DNA of 64,000 nucleotides from Casuarina equisetifolia (taxonomy: Eukaryota; Streptophyta; Magnoliopsida; Fagales; Casuarinaceae). Both the position numbers and the translations under genes were made by a program. Location of the stretch: the NCBI GenBank assembly GCA_028551475.1, contig CM052362.1, positions 12,054,316 through 12,118,315 on the forward strand, read 5' to 3'. The notes below the pieces were generated by a model that did not search any database, was not told the DNA's origin, and worked only from the letters and a program-made list of their open reading frames with translations. Each line of letters begins with the position of its first letter. Positions within the stretch are counted from its first letter, which is position 1. Positions 45,956-59,331 of the stretch are shown piece by piece.

Positions 45956-48800
45956 ACAGGGTAAGCTGTCAAAAAAGTAACACCGGGAAATGGCAAAATG
46001 CGTCTCGGAGTTGGAGCCCCGGCATGCAAGTTCCAGCTGGACGTCACATTTGGCTTATCCGCTCGTCACGAAGCGGGACCCGAGAGACACCATGATTGAT
46101 GCAAGTGAAATTATTTTTAAAAAATGACAATGAAATAGGGGTGAACCCTAAATCCATAGGCGTGAAGGTGGATAAGCACGAAGGAGGTAATGGGTCTACG
46201 TGGAGGTTTTCTTACAGTGAACGTGGCGTGCCTAGTATTTAAGCTTATCCTTTATTTTGTGAAGGGGACGGAGAGAGATAAAAGGACAAGGCACAAGGCA
46301 CACCCAGCGGGGGCTGGTTGACCAGTGGCAATTGTACTGACACGTGCAACGTCAGATCCCACGGGGTGGTGGGAATGTAAGTTCCCCACTCTTTACCGAA
46401 AATCAAGCGTTTTCTGCAGATTTACAGTGAACCTGACCCAAACAGGAGACCACTTCGGGGTTGGGAAACGACAAGAGGGAAACTGCGAGACACAGGTGGG
46501 TGCGACCCAGTTAAGTACAAGGGACTAATCCCAGAGCCTGTACCTTTCAGTGATCTCTGACGTAAATCTCGAAGCTGGTTAGGTTTTCTAATCTGTTTTT
46601 GAAGATATCTTACATCTTTTGGATAAATTCAGTGTTTTCTTTTGAATGTTTGATTAGACAGAATTTCCTTACTCGTCCGTTTTCTACAAAGACGGAACAC
46701 AAAGCCGCCATTTGAAAGCTTGTTTCACACAGACTTTCAATGGGACAAAAGCAAAGTCATCTGTAAATTCGGATAACTCATAAACCAGATTTGTTACCAT
46801 AAAGAGACAAGATTATGTATGTTGATGGTAGTCAAATTTATTCTCGCGATTTGTACCATATTCCGGATCTGTAAAGCTTTTCAAATATTTTGTCAAGAAA
46901 TCATCAAATCGAGTATTAGTAGAATTCAAACAAAGCCAACTCTTCTTCTGATATACATTATCAGAAAGTGTCAAATTTCCTATGTTACTGTCAAGAGATT
47001 GGGATACTCAAATATTTATTAAAAAAAATAAAATCATGTCAATATTATAACAATGTGAAACAATCATCGTTTGAATAGGTCCATTTACATTAAGCATAAA
47101 AAATCGTCAAGACTTAATCTATTAGTGATGGCACATATCTTATTATGAGTTGATGCATTTGAACTTGAGTTTTGATTATTAAATTAAAAAATACAAAAAA
47201 AAAAAAAAAGACAAAAGCTTTTGAACCTTTATCGAATCTATTCACTATGTTTCAAATAAAATATATATATATATATATATATAAAGACCCCTTATATAGG
47301 CTGTGTGGAAGTGTAACTAATTGATGCGATTCTCATGTTTTCTTATAATAATGAAATACATGACAGTGACGAGATTGCCGGGATTTTTTTTCCAACAACG
47401 AGATTCTTAAGAATAATGAATTAAGAGGTTCCCATAATAAATAGATGCGCAATAATAAAAGCATTTGTATCTTATATGATGGAATTTTGTTGCGCTTGGT
47501 GTGGTAAGTAGGCAAACATGTGAAAGTTGGCTATTTAGAAAGTTTTTAAAATAGGATACTTGTTGGCCACTTGGCAGGAAATGCCGAGTGGCCAACAAGC
47601 CTACAAGCAATGCGGATGACAGCACTTAAGAAGCAAGATCTTGCCTTAGTGACAACAATTGCTTTTGTTGCAAATGTAGTATCCAAAGGTCCTAAAACTA
47701 ATATCTTAAACTCATTATAGGTAGATTTAACCTAATTGGAGTTTGTAAACTAATTAAAAAAATTGACTTAGTAACTGAGTTTTGCTAAGAAATCTTACAA
47801 ACAGTCTAATCAGCCAATAGATTCAATAATGATTTTAACTTTGAAAAAAAAATGTAAGAAGAAATTGGCAATTGAAAAAGGTCGGAAAAGAAGTTTGCCT
47901 CACTAATATTGTTTTACCATCTTCCTATTTTGATACTATATGAGAGAATGTTTTATTTCTTCTAAAACAATATATATTAGAAAACAAGGACACCTCAACC
48001 TATGAGAAGGATAAAAAGTTAATATATTGACAATTTGAAACAAAGACTATTTTAAATTAAGATTGAACCTTCCCTTTGAAATAAATTACAAAAATTGAAG
48101 TATTATGTTACCAACAATGATACAAATGACCATTTTAAAAGTAGAGGTCATGAAATTGCAAGAAAAATCTCATTTATAACTTAGTACGTTGCAAGAGTAA
48201 TAATTGTAGGTTAATTGAAGGATTTTGGTCTATGCTTAATTCATCATCTATTTTGGACATGTTTTATATTATAGGAAACTAGGATATGCACTTTTCGTAT
48301 GTCATATTATCTTTCTTTTCAAAATTCAATAAAATAACTTTAAGATTCAAGTTTATATTCACTTTGATTCAACACTTGCTAAGTAGAATATCAAGTTTTA
48401 TGTGAGATGTCATTCATATCAAGCAAACTTAAACTAACCATTTGATAAGTCATTTACTTTAACATTAGGTACAATATTCTTATAATAACCATTCTATATA
48501 TCCCAATGTTAAATATTCACTAGAAAAGATTTTACACAATTTTCAATATTAATTCATAGTGTTCTTTTTATGTTTCTTCTTTCCTTTAATAACCAAGAAA
48601 AATCAAAACCTATGTCTAACTTCAATCAGTTCTTATAGCAATGTAGGACAAATTTACTACCACCATCTTTCTAACTTTACATAACCATATCTAAGATATT
48701 AGAATTCATGACTACATGTTCATTTAAATGGCCATTTACACCAATCCAAGCATGCAACATATGTTGAATTACAAAGATAATCAAGAACCAAAGTCTATTA
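45956..48800. other. intergenic, no gene recognised
   Basis: The first 600 bases are moderately GC-rich, with ACGTG strings at 46200 and 46340, and then the sequence turns AT-rich. Only short ORFs without known domains are present. Confidence 0.55.
47261..47283. repeat. (AT)n microsatellite
   Basis: Uninterrupted AT run of about 11 units. Confidence 0.9.
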
Positions 48801-51800
48801 GTATATAGTAGTTCAAGTTCGGATCAAACATTACTACTAGACTAAAAGTAATAGTTGTTAATAGCAATGCAACTTTATTTCCTTAAGTTACCTATGTCTC
48901 TCAAGCATGCCTTTCTACTACATACACTAGGCCATCACTTGGGCACACCCTTTTGCAATACAACTAGCAATATAGTGCCTTGTATAAGGTGACAATGAGC
49001 ATGAGGACCACATCAGTTAGGCAACTAGTCCTAGTTTGAATTTTACAAGTTAGGTGGTCAATCCATGAATGATTAATTAGGTCAAAGAATGGTGTTGACC
49101 ACTCCCCCCCTTCTAAAACCACTAACTTGGAGACTTGAATTTATGGCATTGCTCTAATACTAAGTGTTAGAATCAAGTGCTATCATTAGACCAAAAGTTA
49201 TACTTGTTAATAAAAATGTAACTTTATTTCCTTAACCTAATCACATTACTCAAACACATTCTTTTGCAACATAACTAGTAATGCGAAGGCCCATATTAAG
49301 TAATAGTTAAGCTAGCTCAAGGTTAAAGGGTCTCTTCTTAATTTAAATATTACCTTAATGATCTTATTTTCTAAAGTTAGACTTTCATCTTACATATGTT
49401 GCCCTACATACCAAGCATCATTGAACTTAAAATCACATGGGATGGAAAAAATTCAACTTGGGCTTTGATACCATATTGGAAGACTTAAAGACCTAACACA
49501 AAAGCTTACTCAAGAGTTAAAAAGTCCTTCTTTCATTAAAACTTAATCTTAAAGACTTTATTTTTTGATATGAGACTTTCATCCTATACCTAGATATGAA
49601 AGCTAGGCAATTAATAACAATTTTGATGTTATAAGTTAGATAGTTAGGCCACAACTTGTCATATGTGACTAATGGAGTCAAAGGATAATGTCAAACCATC
49701 ATGGTGCCGCACTACATGGGCAAAGCCCAAAATTAGTCAATGGGAGCTTATAGGAGTCCTAAGGGGAATCTTAATTTTGATATCATATTAAAAAGTTCAT
49801 TATCCAACTTAAAATTTGACTTAAGAAGTGGTAGAACCAATTATCTTATAAACAAAATTTTTTAAAACTTTTTAGCAGTGTAAGATATAATCATATCTTA
49901 ACATGACCATTACATTTCTAGAGGTCATCCTAATAATAATGGCATCATGCGGATAATGGATTTAGAGTATGACCTAACCTAGTCTCTAATGGCATGTTAT
50001 AAGGTCCAAAATAAAATCTAGTTCAATAGGAAGTCCTTCCTCATAATAACTTATAACGCTCATCTTATGCTTTCAATATAAATGACACCCACCTTTAATA
50101 CTCCTTGTCATGTATAAGTTAACACAAGTACTACATTTAGACAAATAATCCTAACACAAAGTCCACTTAAGTGATAAAAAAATGCTCATCTTCTAATTAT
50201 AATACCAATTAAAATGTTGTGAGCCCATACATTTCTAAAAAAAACTAGCTTAAAAAATGGAAAAAGTTCCTTCATTTAAACTTAACTGTAGGCTTCCTCC
50301 TATTCATTGTGTGAAGTTTGGCCTCCGACACCCCTTACACATCAAGAAGTCATCTTGATAGTAGCAACACTATGTTAATAATGGGTTTATAATAAGAACT
50401 ATTTTAGGCTTTAATATCATGTTAAAAGGTTTAAAGCCTAACCTAAAAACAAGCTCACAGGATGAGGCTTTCCCTCACACTTATGAATTGACTATCAACT
50501 GCTTCCACAATGAGATGAGATCAAATCAATAATCTCTTCCATCACATATCAAGCCTTAGGGAAATAACCATCGACCTTTTTTCCCATATTTAGAATACTA
50601 ATGTAGGGTGGCCTTGGGACTTCTCAACCCCAAAAGCTAACTCATAGAGTAAGGAAATCCATTATCTTATAATTAAGATTTTCAATAACACCTTCAACAA
50701 TATAAGACTCATTGACCATATCTTAACATGACCTCTAAACATCCAAAGGTTATCCTAATAGTAAAGATGTCGTTCAAATAACCTCTTTAATGTTATAATT
50801 AAGATTTTTAATTTTTTTTTAACAATGTGAAAGTTTTTAAGCATATCTTAAAACAACCTTTATGCATTCAAAGGTCATCCTAATAGCAATGATGCAATTA
50901 AGATAATGGGTTTTGTTGAAATATGATTCTAGAATATTATTTTGATGATAAAAATGTATGTGTAAATATGCATGAAATATTTTGAAATAAAAACATGCTA
51001 ACATTTGTTTTTTTATTAGGCTTTCATCTACATGTGCTTGTACTTATAAAAAAGCTTACAAGTTGTAGATCACACAAGTTCCAAGACATGGTCTTATGAG
51101 CAAAAAAAAAAGATGTGAAAAGAAGCCTATAAAGAGTAATCTAAGAAGAGATTCCATGCATAATAGTTCTTGAGAAGGCTACAACAAGTGTTCATGAGAG
51201 AGTCTTAGCATATGTGTTGGCTAAAAAGAAAACAAAAAGTTGCTTTATATGTGGACTTGGTTCGCTTAATGTGGAGCCTTGAAAAGCATGGAAAGAATGT
51301 AGAAAAGTCAAAGTGATAGCGCAGTTCTCCAAACTTTTCATCTTGTAGTGACCTTTTAGCTATAGGATTTCTCCAAAAATAGAAAAAAAAAAAAATATAT
51401 ATATATATATATAGCCTTTTGGCTCAATAGTTGGATTTGTTACAATTGGTATCCAAGCAAAGTCCCAAGTTCAAGCCCTAACAAATGCTCAAGGGGAGGG
51501 ACATCAATTGTTAAATTTATTTAGCCCAATATTTTTCTTTTTTACTCAAAAGGGACTCATCGTCCAACTTATGACACTTGGTACGTAGTTAGGTTCAAAA
51601 CTTTATACCCATTTATTGTTCATTATGGAGTTCTACAAAGCCAAGAATAAGCTACAAATGGGCCTAATGTAAAGGGGCCTCATAGGCCAATTTGAGTACT
51701 TAAGTCCAAGTAATTGCCATAACCATGTGGAGGGTGTCAAAATAATAAAGTATCTTCCTAACTATCAACAATTATCTTTGACCTAGTGTTAATGCCTAAC

Positions 51801-52200
51801 AATTCTTAAAAGTTTAGAGTGTGACCTAACTTAGACTTTGATACCACATAAAAGGCCTAAAGCTTAACTATAAAGCTAACTTAATAGAAAGTCCTTGCCC
51901 ACAATGCTTATAAGCTCAAAAGCTCATTTTCAAGTTTTTAATATTAGACAACACCCACATTTAATTTTCTTCACATTCAAGTTGACACAAGCATTGCATG
52001 TGGATGAACAATCCTAACGCTAAATTCTACACAAAGAATAACAAAGCAAAGGTCTATCTCCTTACTCTAATATTATATTAAAAAGTTTAATATTTGATCC
52101 AAAAGTCAATTCAAGAGATAATAGAATATACTATCTTATAAACAAGATTTTTGATAATTTTTTAGCAATGTGAGACTTATTGCTCACATCTTAACATGTT
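48800..52200 (-). repeat. cluster of decayed LTR/primer-site junctions
   Basis: A motif close to GCTCTGATACCA (the complement of the initiator-Met primer site), usually followed by a TRTTAAAAG-like LTR start, recurs at about 49151, 49462, 49776, 50408, 51834 and 52065. The sequence after each is related (CTAACTCAAGAG..., TCCTTCT..., then GAGACTTTCATC or ACATGACC, and GGTCATCCTAATAG). A separate duplicated block pairs 48825-49000 with 49165-49290. No pol domain is seen. The orientation is that of minus-strand elements. Confidence 0.6.
51383..51413. repeat. A13-(TA)n microsatellite
   Basis: An A run leads directly into about nine TA units. A plus-strand primer-site-like TGGTATCCAAGC follows at 51447-51458. 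Confidence 0.85.
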
Positions 52201-53970
52201 TCAACAAACCAAAAGAGCAAATAGCACACACTTAAGAATAACCTTTTGTTTGTTCATGATATTTACAATACAATAAGAATACAATCGTTTAGGACTTTAT
52301 ATACAAGGAAGAACAGTAAATAAAACATAAAATTGTATAATATGATGGCCCAACAATGAGTTAGCTCTAGTTATAATAAAATGTTAGGAAACAACAATGT
52401 ACCTATAAAGATATCTTTTGATGATACCATAAAATAGTCAATTTTTTATATATGTGTAATTTAATTGCATCCATAAAGGAAAAGAATTTGCTATTCTGTT
52501 CCAATCATGGCTCTATTTTAGTTTATTTTACCTAATTACATGGAAGCATATTATTATGCGGTTTTAATTATGGCTCAAAGTTGTTTTAAGTTGACTATGA
52601 CCCGAAGCAAATGTGCAAGAAAGAGAACTTGTGGGATGGCAAAGTGTCTTACTGGGCTATGGGTTAAATCCACATCTGTATTTTTCTACTTATGATCAAC
52701 ACCCATTCGCACCGTTGCATTTAACATAATCCGGCCAAGTCTAACTACTTCGTCGGAACAGCTGTCCTACTTGAATACAATCCACGACACTATTATGTAA
52801 AGGAGGAACGGGTACTGTATATATATTTAAAAAAAAAAAAAAAGAATTGTACACACGAACTTGAGGAAGGAGGAAACCCGATATTCTCTCCTTCACCCTT
52901 CCAAAACCTGCTCACCCGAACGAAGAAAGAATCCGTGAAGGGCGATCTGCAATAGCCTATTCCACAAATCCTGGTGATCAAAACAGATATATTCTTCAGC
53001 ATTAAAAAACCCTCCACGGGTATGTGAGATCTCCGAGCACTATAGCATAGTTTCTTTGTTTTCATTGTAAAGAAAAGAAGCTGACCTTCTGGCGTGGTGA
53101 AGCTTGTTGTGCATCAAATATATTCAGTTGGAAAGTCTGATTATGTGTTCCTAAATGCTATTATATTTGCATAACAATGATTTAAAGGTTATTATTAGTT
53201 GTTTACGACATCACCAAAACCTTAACCCAAAGTCATTCTGGAAGTTTCTTGATCTGGGCTCAGTTGAGAGAATAGAAGAATATATTATCTTTCTAAGTAG
53301 TTTATATGGCCCAAATTACACTAGACTATAGAGTTTTAGATTGTGAAGACCTTAACTTGGTCAATTTCGGGTTTTTGGCCTAAGCAATTCTTGTTGGAAA
53401 AAGAGCTTATTTCATAAGAAATGGATTTTGATATTCCAAAATGTTTTTCAAGTTGTATATAAATGTTTCCTTGATTTCCGTGCAATAAAGATATAGAAAA
53501 TAATTAATTTACAAATTATAATATAAAGTACTTAATATTACAAACTAGTGGACTTCTTACATTTATGTAACTATATTACATTACCAAGCTTATGGAGATT
53601 AGAAGTTTATTGACATCAAGTGTGGGAACGACCTCTACATATGAGGGGGTGCTCCACCCTTTATAGCCCATGGGTTTTAGTGTGGAATGGGCCTCTCCAA
53701 CAACATATCCAACATCGTGCACCCAGAATGCAAGCAACGCACAAATTGGGACCCGAGGTCCAGTATCGTTGCATCCCAGCTTCCAAAAAATCAATTGTGC
53801 TACTTACTAGCAAATTAAGGAATTGGAACCATCGATGTCTTGAAATTAGTTTGTCTACAAATGCTTAATTTGTAGAGAAAGTTCCAAAGAGGGGGGGAAG
53901 TGTTTTTTTTTTTTTTTGTACCAACTAAATATAAATTCACATAACATTTGCTTGTCTCGTTGATAAAAAA

Positions 53971-54009
<39 letters not shown>

Positions 54010-54449
54010 AAAGTATGCAACGCACATTGGGTAATCCACAGACTGCATGATCCGAGTGTCCGACCCACAAAATTCAGCACGACCCAGTCTCCCAAATTAG
54101 TGACTCAAAAGCGGCAAAATGAAGAGAAACTAACAGAAAAGAGGCGACGCGATTTCTTAAACTACATAATCCGAAAGCAAGGCATGAGGCGTGCGACTAG
54201 CGACGCTGATCTATGAAGAAAATTGACCCAGATGACTAAATAAAGCGGTCGTTTGAAGAAGATATTTGAATCATAAGAGAAACGAATCAAGCCTGGCATG
54301 CCTTCCACCATAGTCTTGAAAAACCTACCGAAAATTGGAGATAGATAGTGTAAGCATGCAAATTGTGCCAATACTATACCAATCCCACACCGGAAAGAAA
54401 AGTATTGATAAAGCCTTTTCATATTGTAAGCCTTGAACACCCTCTTCAG
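52201..54449. other. intergenic, no gene recognised
   Basis: AT-rich. It includes a T-rich ORF shadow at 52793-53065 and a moderately GC-rich patch at 53610-53790 that resembles no family I know. The (AAAT)n run at 53964-54012 is listed separately. Confidence 0.5.
53964..54012. repeat. (TAAA)n microsatellite
   Basis: About eleven TAAA units after an A6 run. Confidence 0.92.
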
Positions 54450-55909
54450 AATGCCTTATAAGACTTGAATAGCCTCTCTCAAATAAAGTCTTTTGAAAAG
54501 ATGTAAATTTGAACTTTCAAGATAGTATTAGAGCTAAATTTTCTTTTGTATGTGCTAACCGAAGTGCTATAGTTAGGGTCAGTTCTTTGATGACAAAATA
54601 AAACTAAACTCAAATTATGAGAGAGTAATAAAAATTTAGTCCCAAAGGAAAAAAAATATATATATATGTAACATACTTTATAAATCTTGAACACCTCCCT
54701 TTCTAATGAAACCTTTTGAAAAAAGGTAAATATGGCCCTCAAGATTCACTCTCAAAGGTCAAAACAGCTAGCTTTTGCATGAAAAAACTGTCTTTTTTAT
54801 TCTATTTAAACTAACGAAAGAGTTCTTGCACTATATATTCGAAAGAAAAGATGAAAAGATTATAAATTTAAATTTTTGTAACTTATGATGCACTCTAATA
54901 TAGCTCCCAAGAATTGGTTAATTGAACTTACATTGTCTATATACGTGCTATAAAAATGATGTATATAATTAAGCACATTATTGTTGTTGAAAATCCGAAA
55001 CTCTAAGTTGTTGTAATTTGAGGATTTTGTGATTGAGGCTTGATTTATTGTATATTAATGCTTGTATGTTTATTTGGAGCCTATTTAAATACCCTTTGAG
55101 CTTATATTGTAACTAGCATAAAATATTTGATTATAAACCCTAAATTGTATTATTTTGGTATTTTTGGACCAAACAATGTCCCACAAAATTCATATCAAAA
55201 GGGAGTTGTTTCTCTTTATCTTTTATTTGCAAGGATCATATTCCTTTTTTTTTTGGCTCATGGGGGGGGGTTTGTCATAATTAAGTCATTGTATCCTACA
55301 AATGTTGTACTCGATGAGTACTTTAAAGATAAATTATAAGGATTTTATTTTATCAATATTTCCCTTTTTAATATCTACTTAAAAATACTTTCAATTTTAA
55401 AAATAAATTCTTTTTATACTTTTTCCAAAAAAAAAAAGAAATTATGGTCATTTGGTAAGAATAAGGTTTAATGCATCAATTACAAAATCAATCCTTTAGG
55501 AAAATAATCATCCATATTTACGACAGTTGTCTCTTTAATCTCTCTAACCTCCAAAAATCCCGATCCACCTTGCGTGTATATATGCCTTCATTAAGCCTTC
55601 AATTTTGCTGTTGTTATTAACCTCACCATAAGGCTTAACCTTTTGGAATAGGCAATAGATAATATGTTTCTCATCTATTATCAATATCATAGTCTTATAC
55701 ATTAGTTATATTTGTGAGTTTTGTACTTGAGATATCAATATTAGCTTCTTTTTTCTTTTTTTTGTTATTACACATACATCCAGAAAAAATGGAGAATTCA
55801 AACTCATAACTAGTAGGACAATTATTTAAGAACGTCACTGAGCTAGGAGTCCCCCTAAAAGATATAAAGACTTTATTAGAGAGAGGCTATTCAAGTCTTA
55901 TAAGGCATT
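54450..55909. mobile_element. 1.46-kb segment bounded by a 44-bp inverted repeat
   Basis: The left end starts AATGCCTTATAAGACTTG and continues to AAAGTCTTT (54450-54493). The reverse complement of 55866-55909 matches it with a single mismatch by eye. The interior is AT-rich with no transposase. A diverged direct copy of the left end occurs at about 54679-54760. This could be a non-autonomous DNA transposon, or an inverted duplication of a local repeat. No clear target duplication is seen outside the ends. Confidence 0.5.
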
Positions 55910-56258
55910 AATTTTAGCTTTAACTAAAGAAACTAAAAACAATAATGTCTCTAAAATGTGGTCAAACCACCAGTTGAGTTAAGAAGAGTTGTTTGCTTAC
56001 ATTGAAAAATATTTGAAGAATAGTTTAGTCATCCTTAAAATCACATCTTTCCAATCCAAGCGGGTTGTGTGATCTACCTACTGTTTCAATTCAAAAAGGT
56101 TGTTCAATCGTCCCAAAGATCAAATTTAGAATAACCAATCATTTTACACCACGAGGAATATTCCATCTCCTAGTAACCCCTTTTTTGTTCTATGGAGAAG
56201 AGATTGGAAGTATTGAGAGTACTTATGGGAGAGAGGGAGAGTTGAATCCTAACTATTT

Positions 56259-56350
56259 ATGTAATAGAGTTTCAAATACCATCATGGCTTTAGCGAAATT
56301 CAGGTTCTTTCCTAAAATTTAAATTTTATGTAATAGAGTTTCAAATATCG
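56259..56350 (+). repeat. short direct repeat upstream of HSFA8
   Basis: ATGTAATAGAGTTTCAAATA occurs at about 56259 and again at about 56328, about 300-450 bases before the HSFA8 start. The function is unknown. Confidence 0.7.
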
Positions 56351-56714
56351 GTGTCGTCATCTACGTGTATAAACGGTGCGTTTATCAAAGTAGTTTCAGC
56401 ATTTTCTCAGCGGCTTCCGAAATATCTTGCCGCGTTTTCGATACACTTTACCCACCAATTTTCCTTGGGCCAGAAGAAAAGCGACACCTCAGTCAAATCC
56501 ACACTCACTTTTGTAAAGTCGACTTCCTGAACCCACATGTCGAACCGTCATTGACCACCGCGTGGACCGCACCATAAGCCCCTGCCCCTTGCTATTCCAA
56601 ACCCCTTCAAATCCTGCAAGGACGGAAAAGTATAAACCCCCCAATCCCATCCACTTACTCTTTTCCAACATCCCGGCGACTTTTGGTTCGAATTCTCAGT
56701 CCTCGGGCTCGTCG

Positions 56715-59295
56715 ATGATGGTGAAGAAATCGGCAGAGGATGGATCGGGTTCGGTGGCTCCGTTTCTGAATAAATGCTACGAGATGGTGGACGACCAGGC
56801 TACGAATTCGATCATATCGTGGAGTCGGACTGGTGAGAGCTTTGTCATCTGGGATATGACAGAGTTCTCGGTGCGGTTCCTTCCCAAGTACTTTAAGCAC
56901 AGCAATTTCTCAAGTTTCATGAGGCAACTTAACATCTATGTACGTCTACTTCTTTGCTTTTCTTTAACCCTTGTTTTTTTTTTTTTTTTTTAATTTAGTT
57001 GCGTTCGCTTTAGCCATATTCGCTTTAGCCATATTCTCATATCGTGTAGTTGGGTTTGTTTTTATCTTGGTTTTTCTGAATTGCTATCCGGTTTTTGAGC
57101 TTTAATTTGTACTGGGTTGCTTAGCAATTCCTTACCGGTAGTGGGTCCGACCAAAATTCTCTAAAATAAGATTTGTGGATTCGATTTTGGTGAAATTGAA
57201 GAAAGCGTGAGCTGAAAGGAAATTCAGTTTCTAAGAATGTCATCTCCTTGCAATTACGGAAGTCATTTTAGAAAGAATGCGTGAGCTGAAAGGAAATTCT
57301 TTTTTCAAGGATTTCATCTCCTTGCAATTACGGAAGTCATTTAGTTCTTTTCCTAAGATGAATGGGGGTTTTGAATTTGGAGATTCACAATGGCCTTGAT
57401 GAAATAATTTTGGGTTAATGATGTATGTTTTCCTAATTATGGAATTGTGTGCTTCCTCGTTCGTTTTAAGTTGGGAAGAGGAAATTTTCTTTTGAGGTTG
57501 CGCTTTCAGTTTTGTTCTGTTTTCTATCCTGCAATGTAAAATTGTTGGTTAGTGTGCTTGGCATGGGGATATAGAGAAAGATGAGATGTGGGTAAGGTGA
57601 TCAAATTATGTTAAGGTTGAAAATAGTTCCATCTCAAGTAAACGGGGGATAGCTTCTGCCAATTAGTTGCAGACTTTTTGGAAGATGGTTTTGTTGGTAG
57701 ATTATCTTATAGAGAACACAATTGAATTTGGATGTGAGTAATCTTCAATTTAGCATGATTGATTGCCTTTGCTGCTGGGCAGCCTTAGTTTTTCTTTATT
57801 TAGGGTCTGATAAGGCTCACCATATGGGTGATTGAGATATTTGGCTATTGGCTACTGACATTTACGTTGGGGAAAGGTAACCATGTACTTGGAAGGCAGC
57901 AGTCTGTCTGTGCTTCTGCATTTGTTTTTAATGTCATAAAGAATTTTTGTAAGTGAAGAATTTCGTTCATTTCATTATTTGACATGAATGATGCATTGTT
58001 TGATTTTAAAACATCATATTGTGTACCTCAGACTAAATGTAGCTGGTTTCTTGAAGAATTTCAACTATAATGTAAACATAAATACGAAAATGTGATTGGA
58101 TGGACTCATAACTGATTCTCTTATTTGATATTCCATAACTCTAGTATAGGATTTCAAAAGACATTATTAAAGAAATTGGTGTTACATCACTCATGATTTT
58201 GAAGAAGTCATTTCATTATGTAAATTAGTAAGTTTGCCTTGGACTTTTCTTTTGCTTCCTTGTCGTTTGCCTAATTGAGGGGTTATGGAATTCAATGTGG
58301 TTTAATGTTTTATTCCAGTGCTTGGATTCTAAAAATTTTGGCTCAAGAAAGTTGTTTTGTAAGTGTTGTGTCTATTAATTTTTGATGGTACCAGTAATAA
58401 CCACCCAGGTTTTCTGGCATTCCTATTTAATAACTGCTAAAAGTGCTTAGACATGCGTATCAATCCTCTAGTTGCAAATCTAAACTAAGTTTTAAGTACA
58501 AGAATTTCTGATTGCATATCTGAGGTTGCTTCTAACAAACAATCACATCCATATCCGCTCTTTATCTTCTTTGTTCACAACTTAAAGGCTAAGTAAGTAG
58601 TCTTCCGTGTAAATAACCCTTACTAGTCTGTCTGATCAAAATATTCATTGAACAACTATAATACTCCAAGGTAATGGACAAATATCTTGAATCTAGTCAG
58701 AATGTTTTAAGGTTAGGTGATATCAGAGCTTACATACATATGAAAATAAGCAAAACCAAAATCATTTTTCCTATCCTAAAGCTATCAATTTTAATATTGT
58801 TGCAGGTCTATTGAACTGATTTAAAACAACAAATTGCTTTTACATATCTTTAGAAAAACTTTGAACTATGAGCCCCACTCTGTTAGTCTTAGGTAGAGTA
58901 ATCTCAGGAGGTCCTTTCTTGGAAATTTTCTGTGATACATGATGTGCTTAAATTGTTTCTCTTCAATAATATAAGATATCCACTAGGTGAGGTATTATTT
59001 TGGCTTTATCAAACAACTGGCTCAAATAAGCATCAGTCAAAACAATATAGCTGCATTAAATATCTTCTTGTGATTTGAACCTCTCATAATAGGCGAAATT
59101 CTAATGCTTTTCATACTTCTGAAGATCGTGGGTTGTGGTGATCCATGAGACGAGGCACAGTTGTTTCTTACTTTAAATCTGGTTTTCTAAGATATAACAA
59201 ACAATCTGATCTGGAAGAAAAAGAAGATGATCCAACTGGCTAGCATGGACATACAAACAAAAACATTACTTCCACATCCCATATCACTAGTTCTG

Positions 59296-59331
<36 letters not shown>

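Noticed and set aside
48800-52200. Satellite or CRISPR-like array
   Set aside because: Units are diverged, unevenly spaced and carry LTR/primer-site features; there are no identical short repeats with unique spacers.
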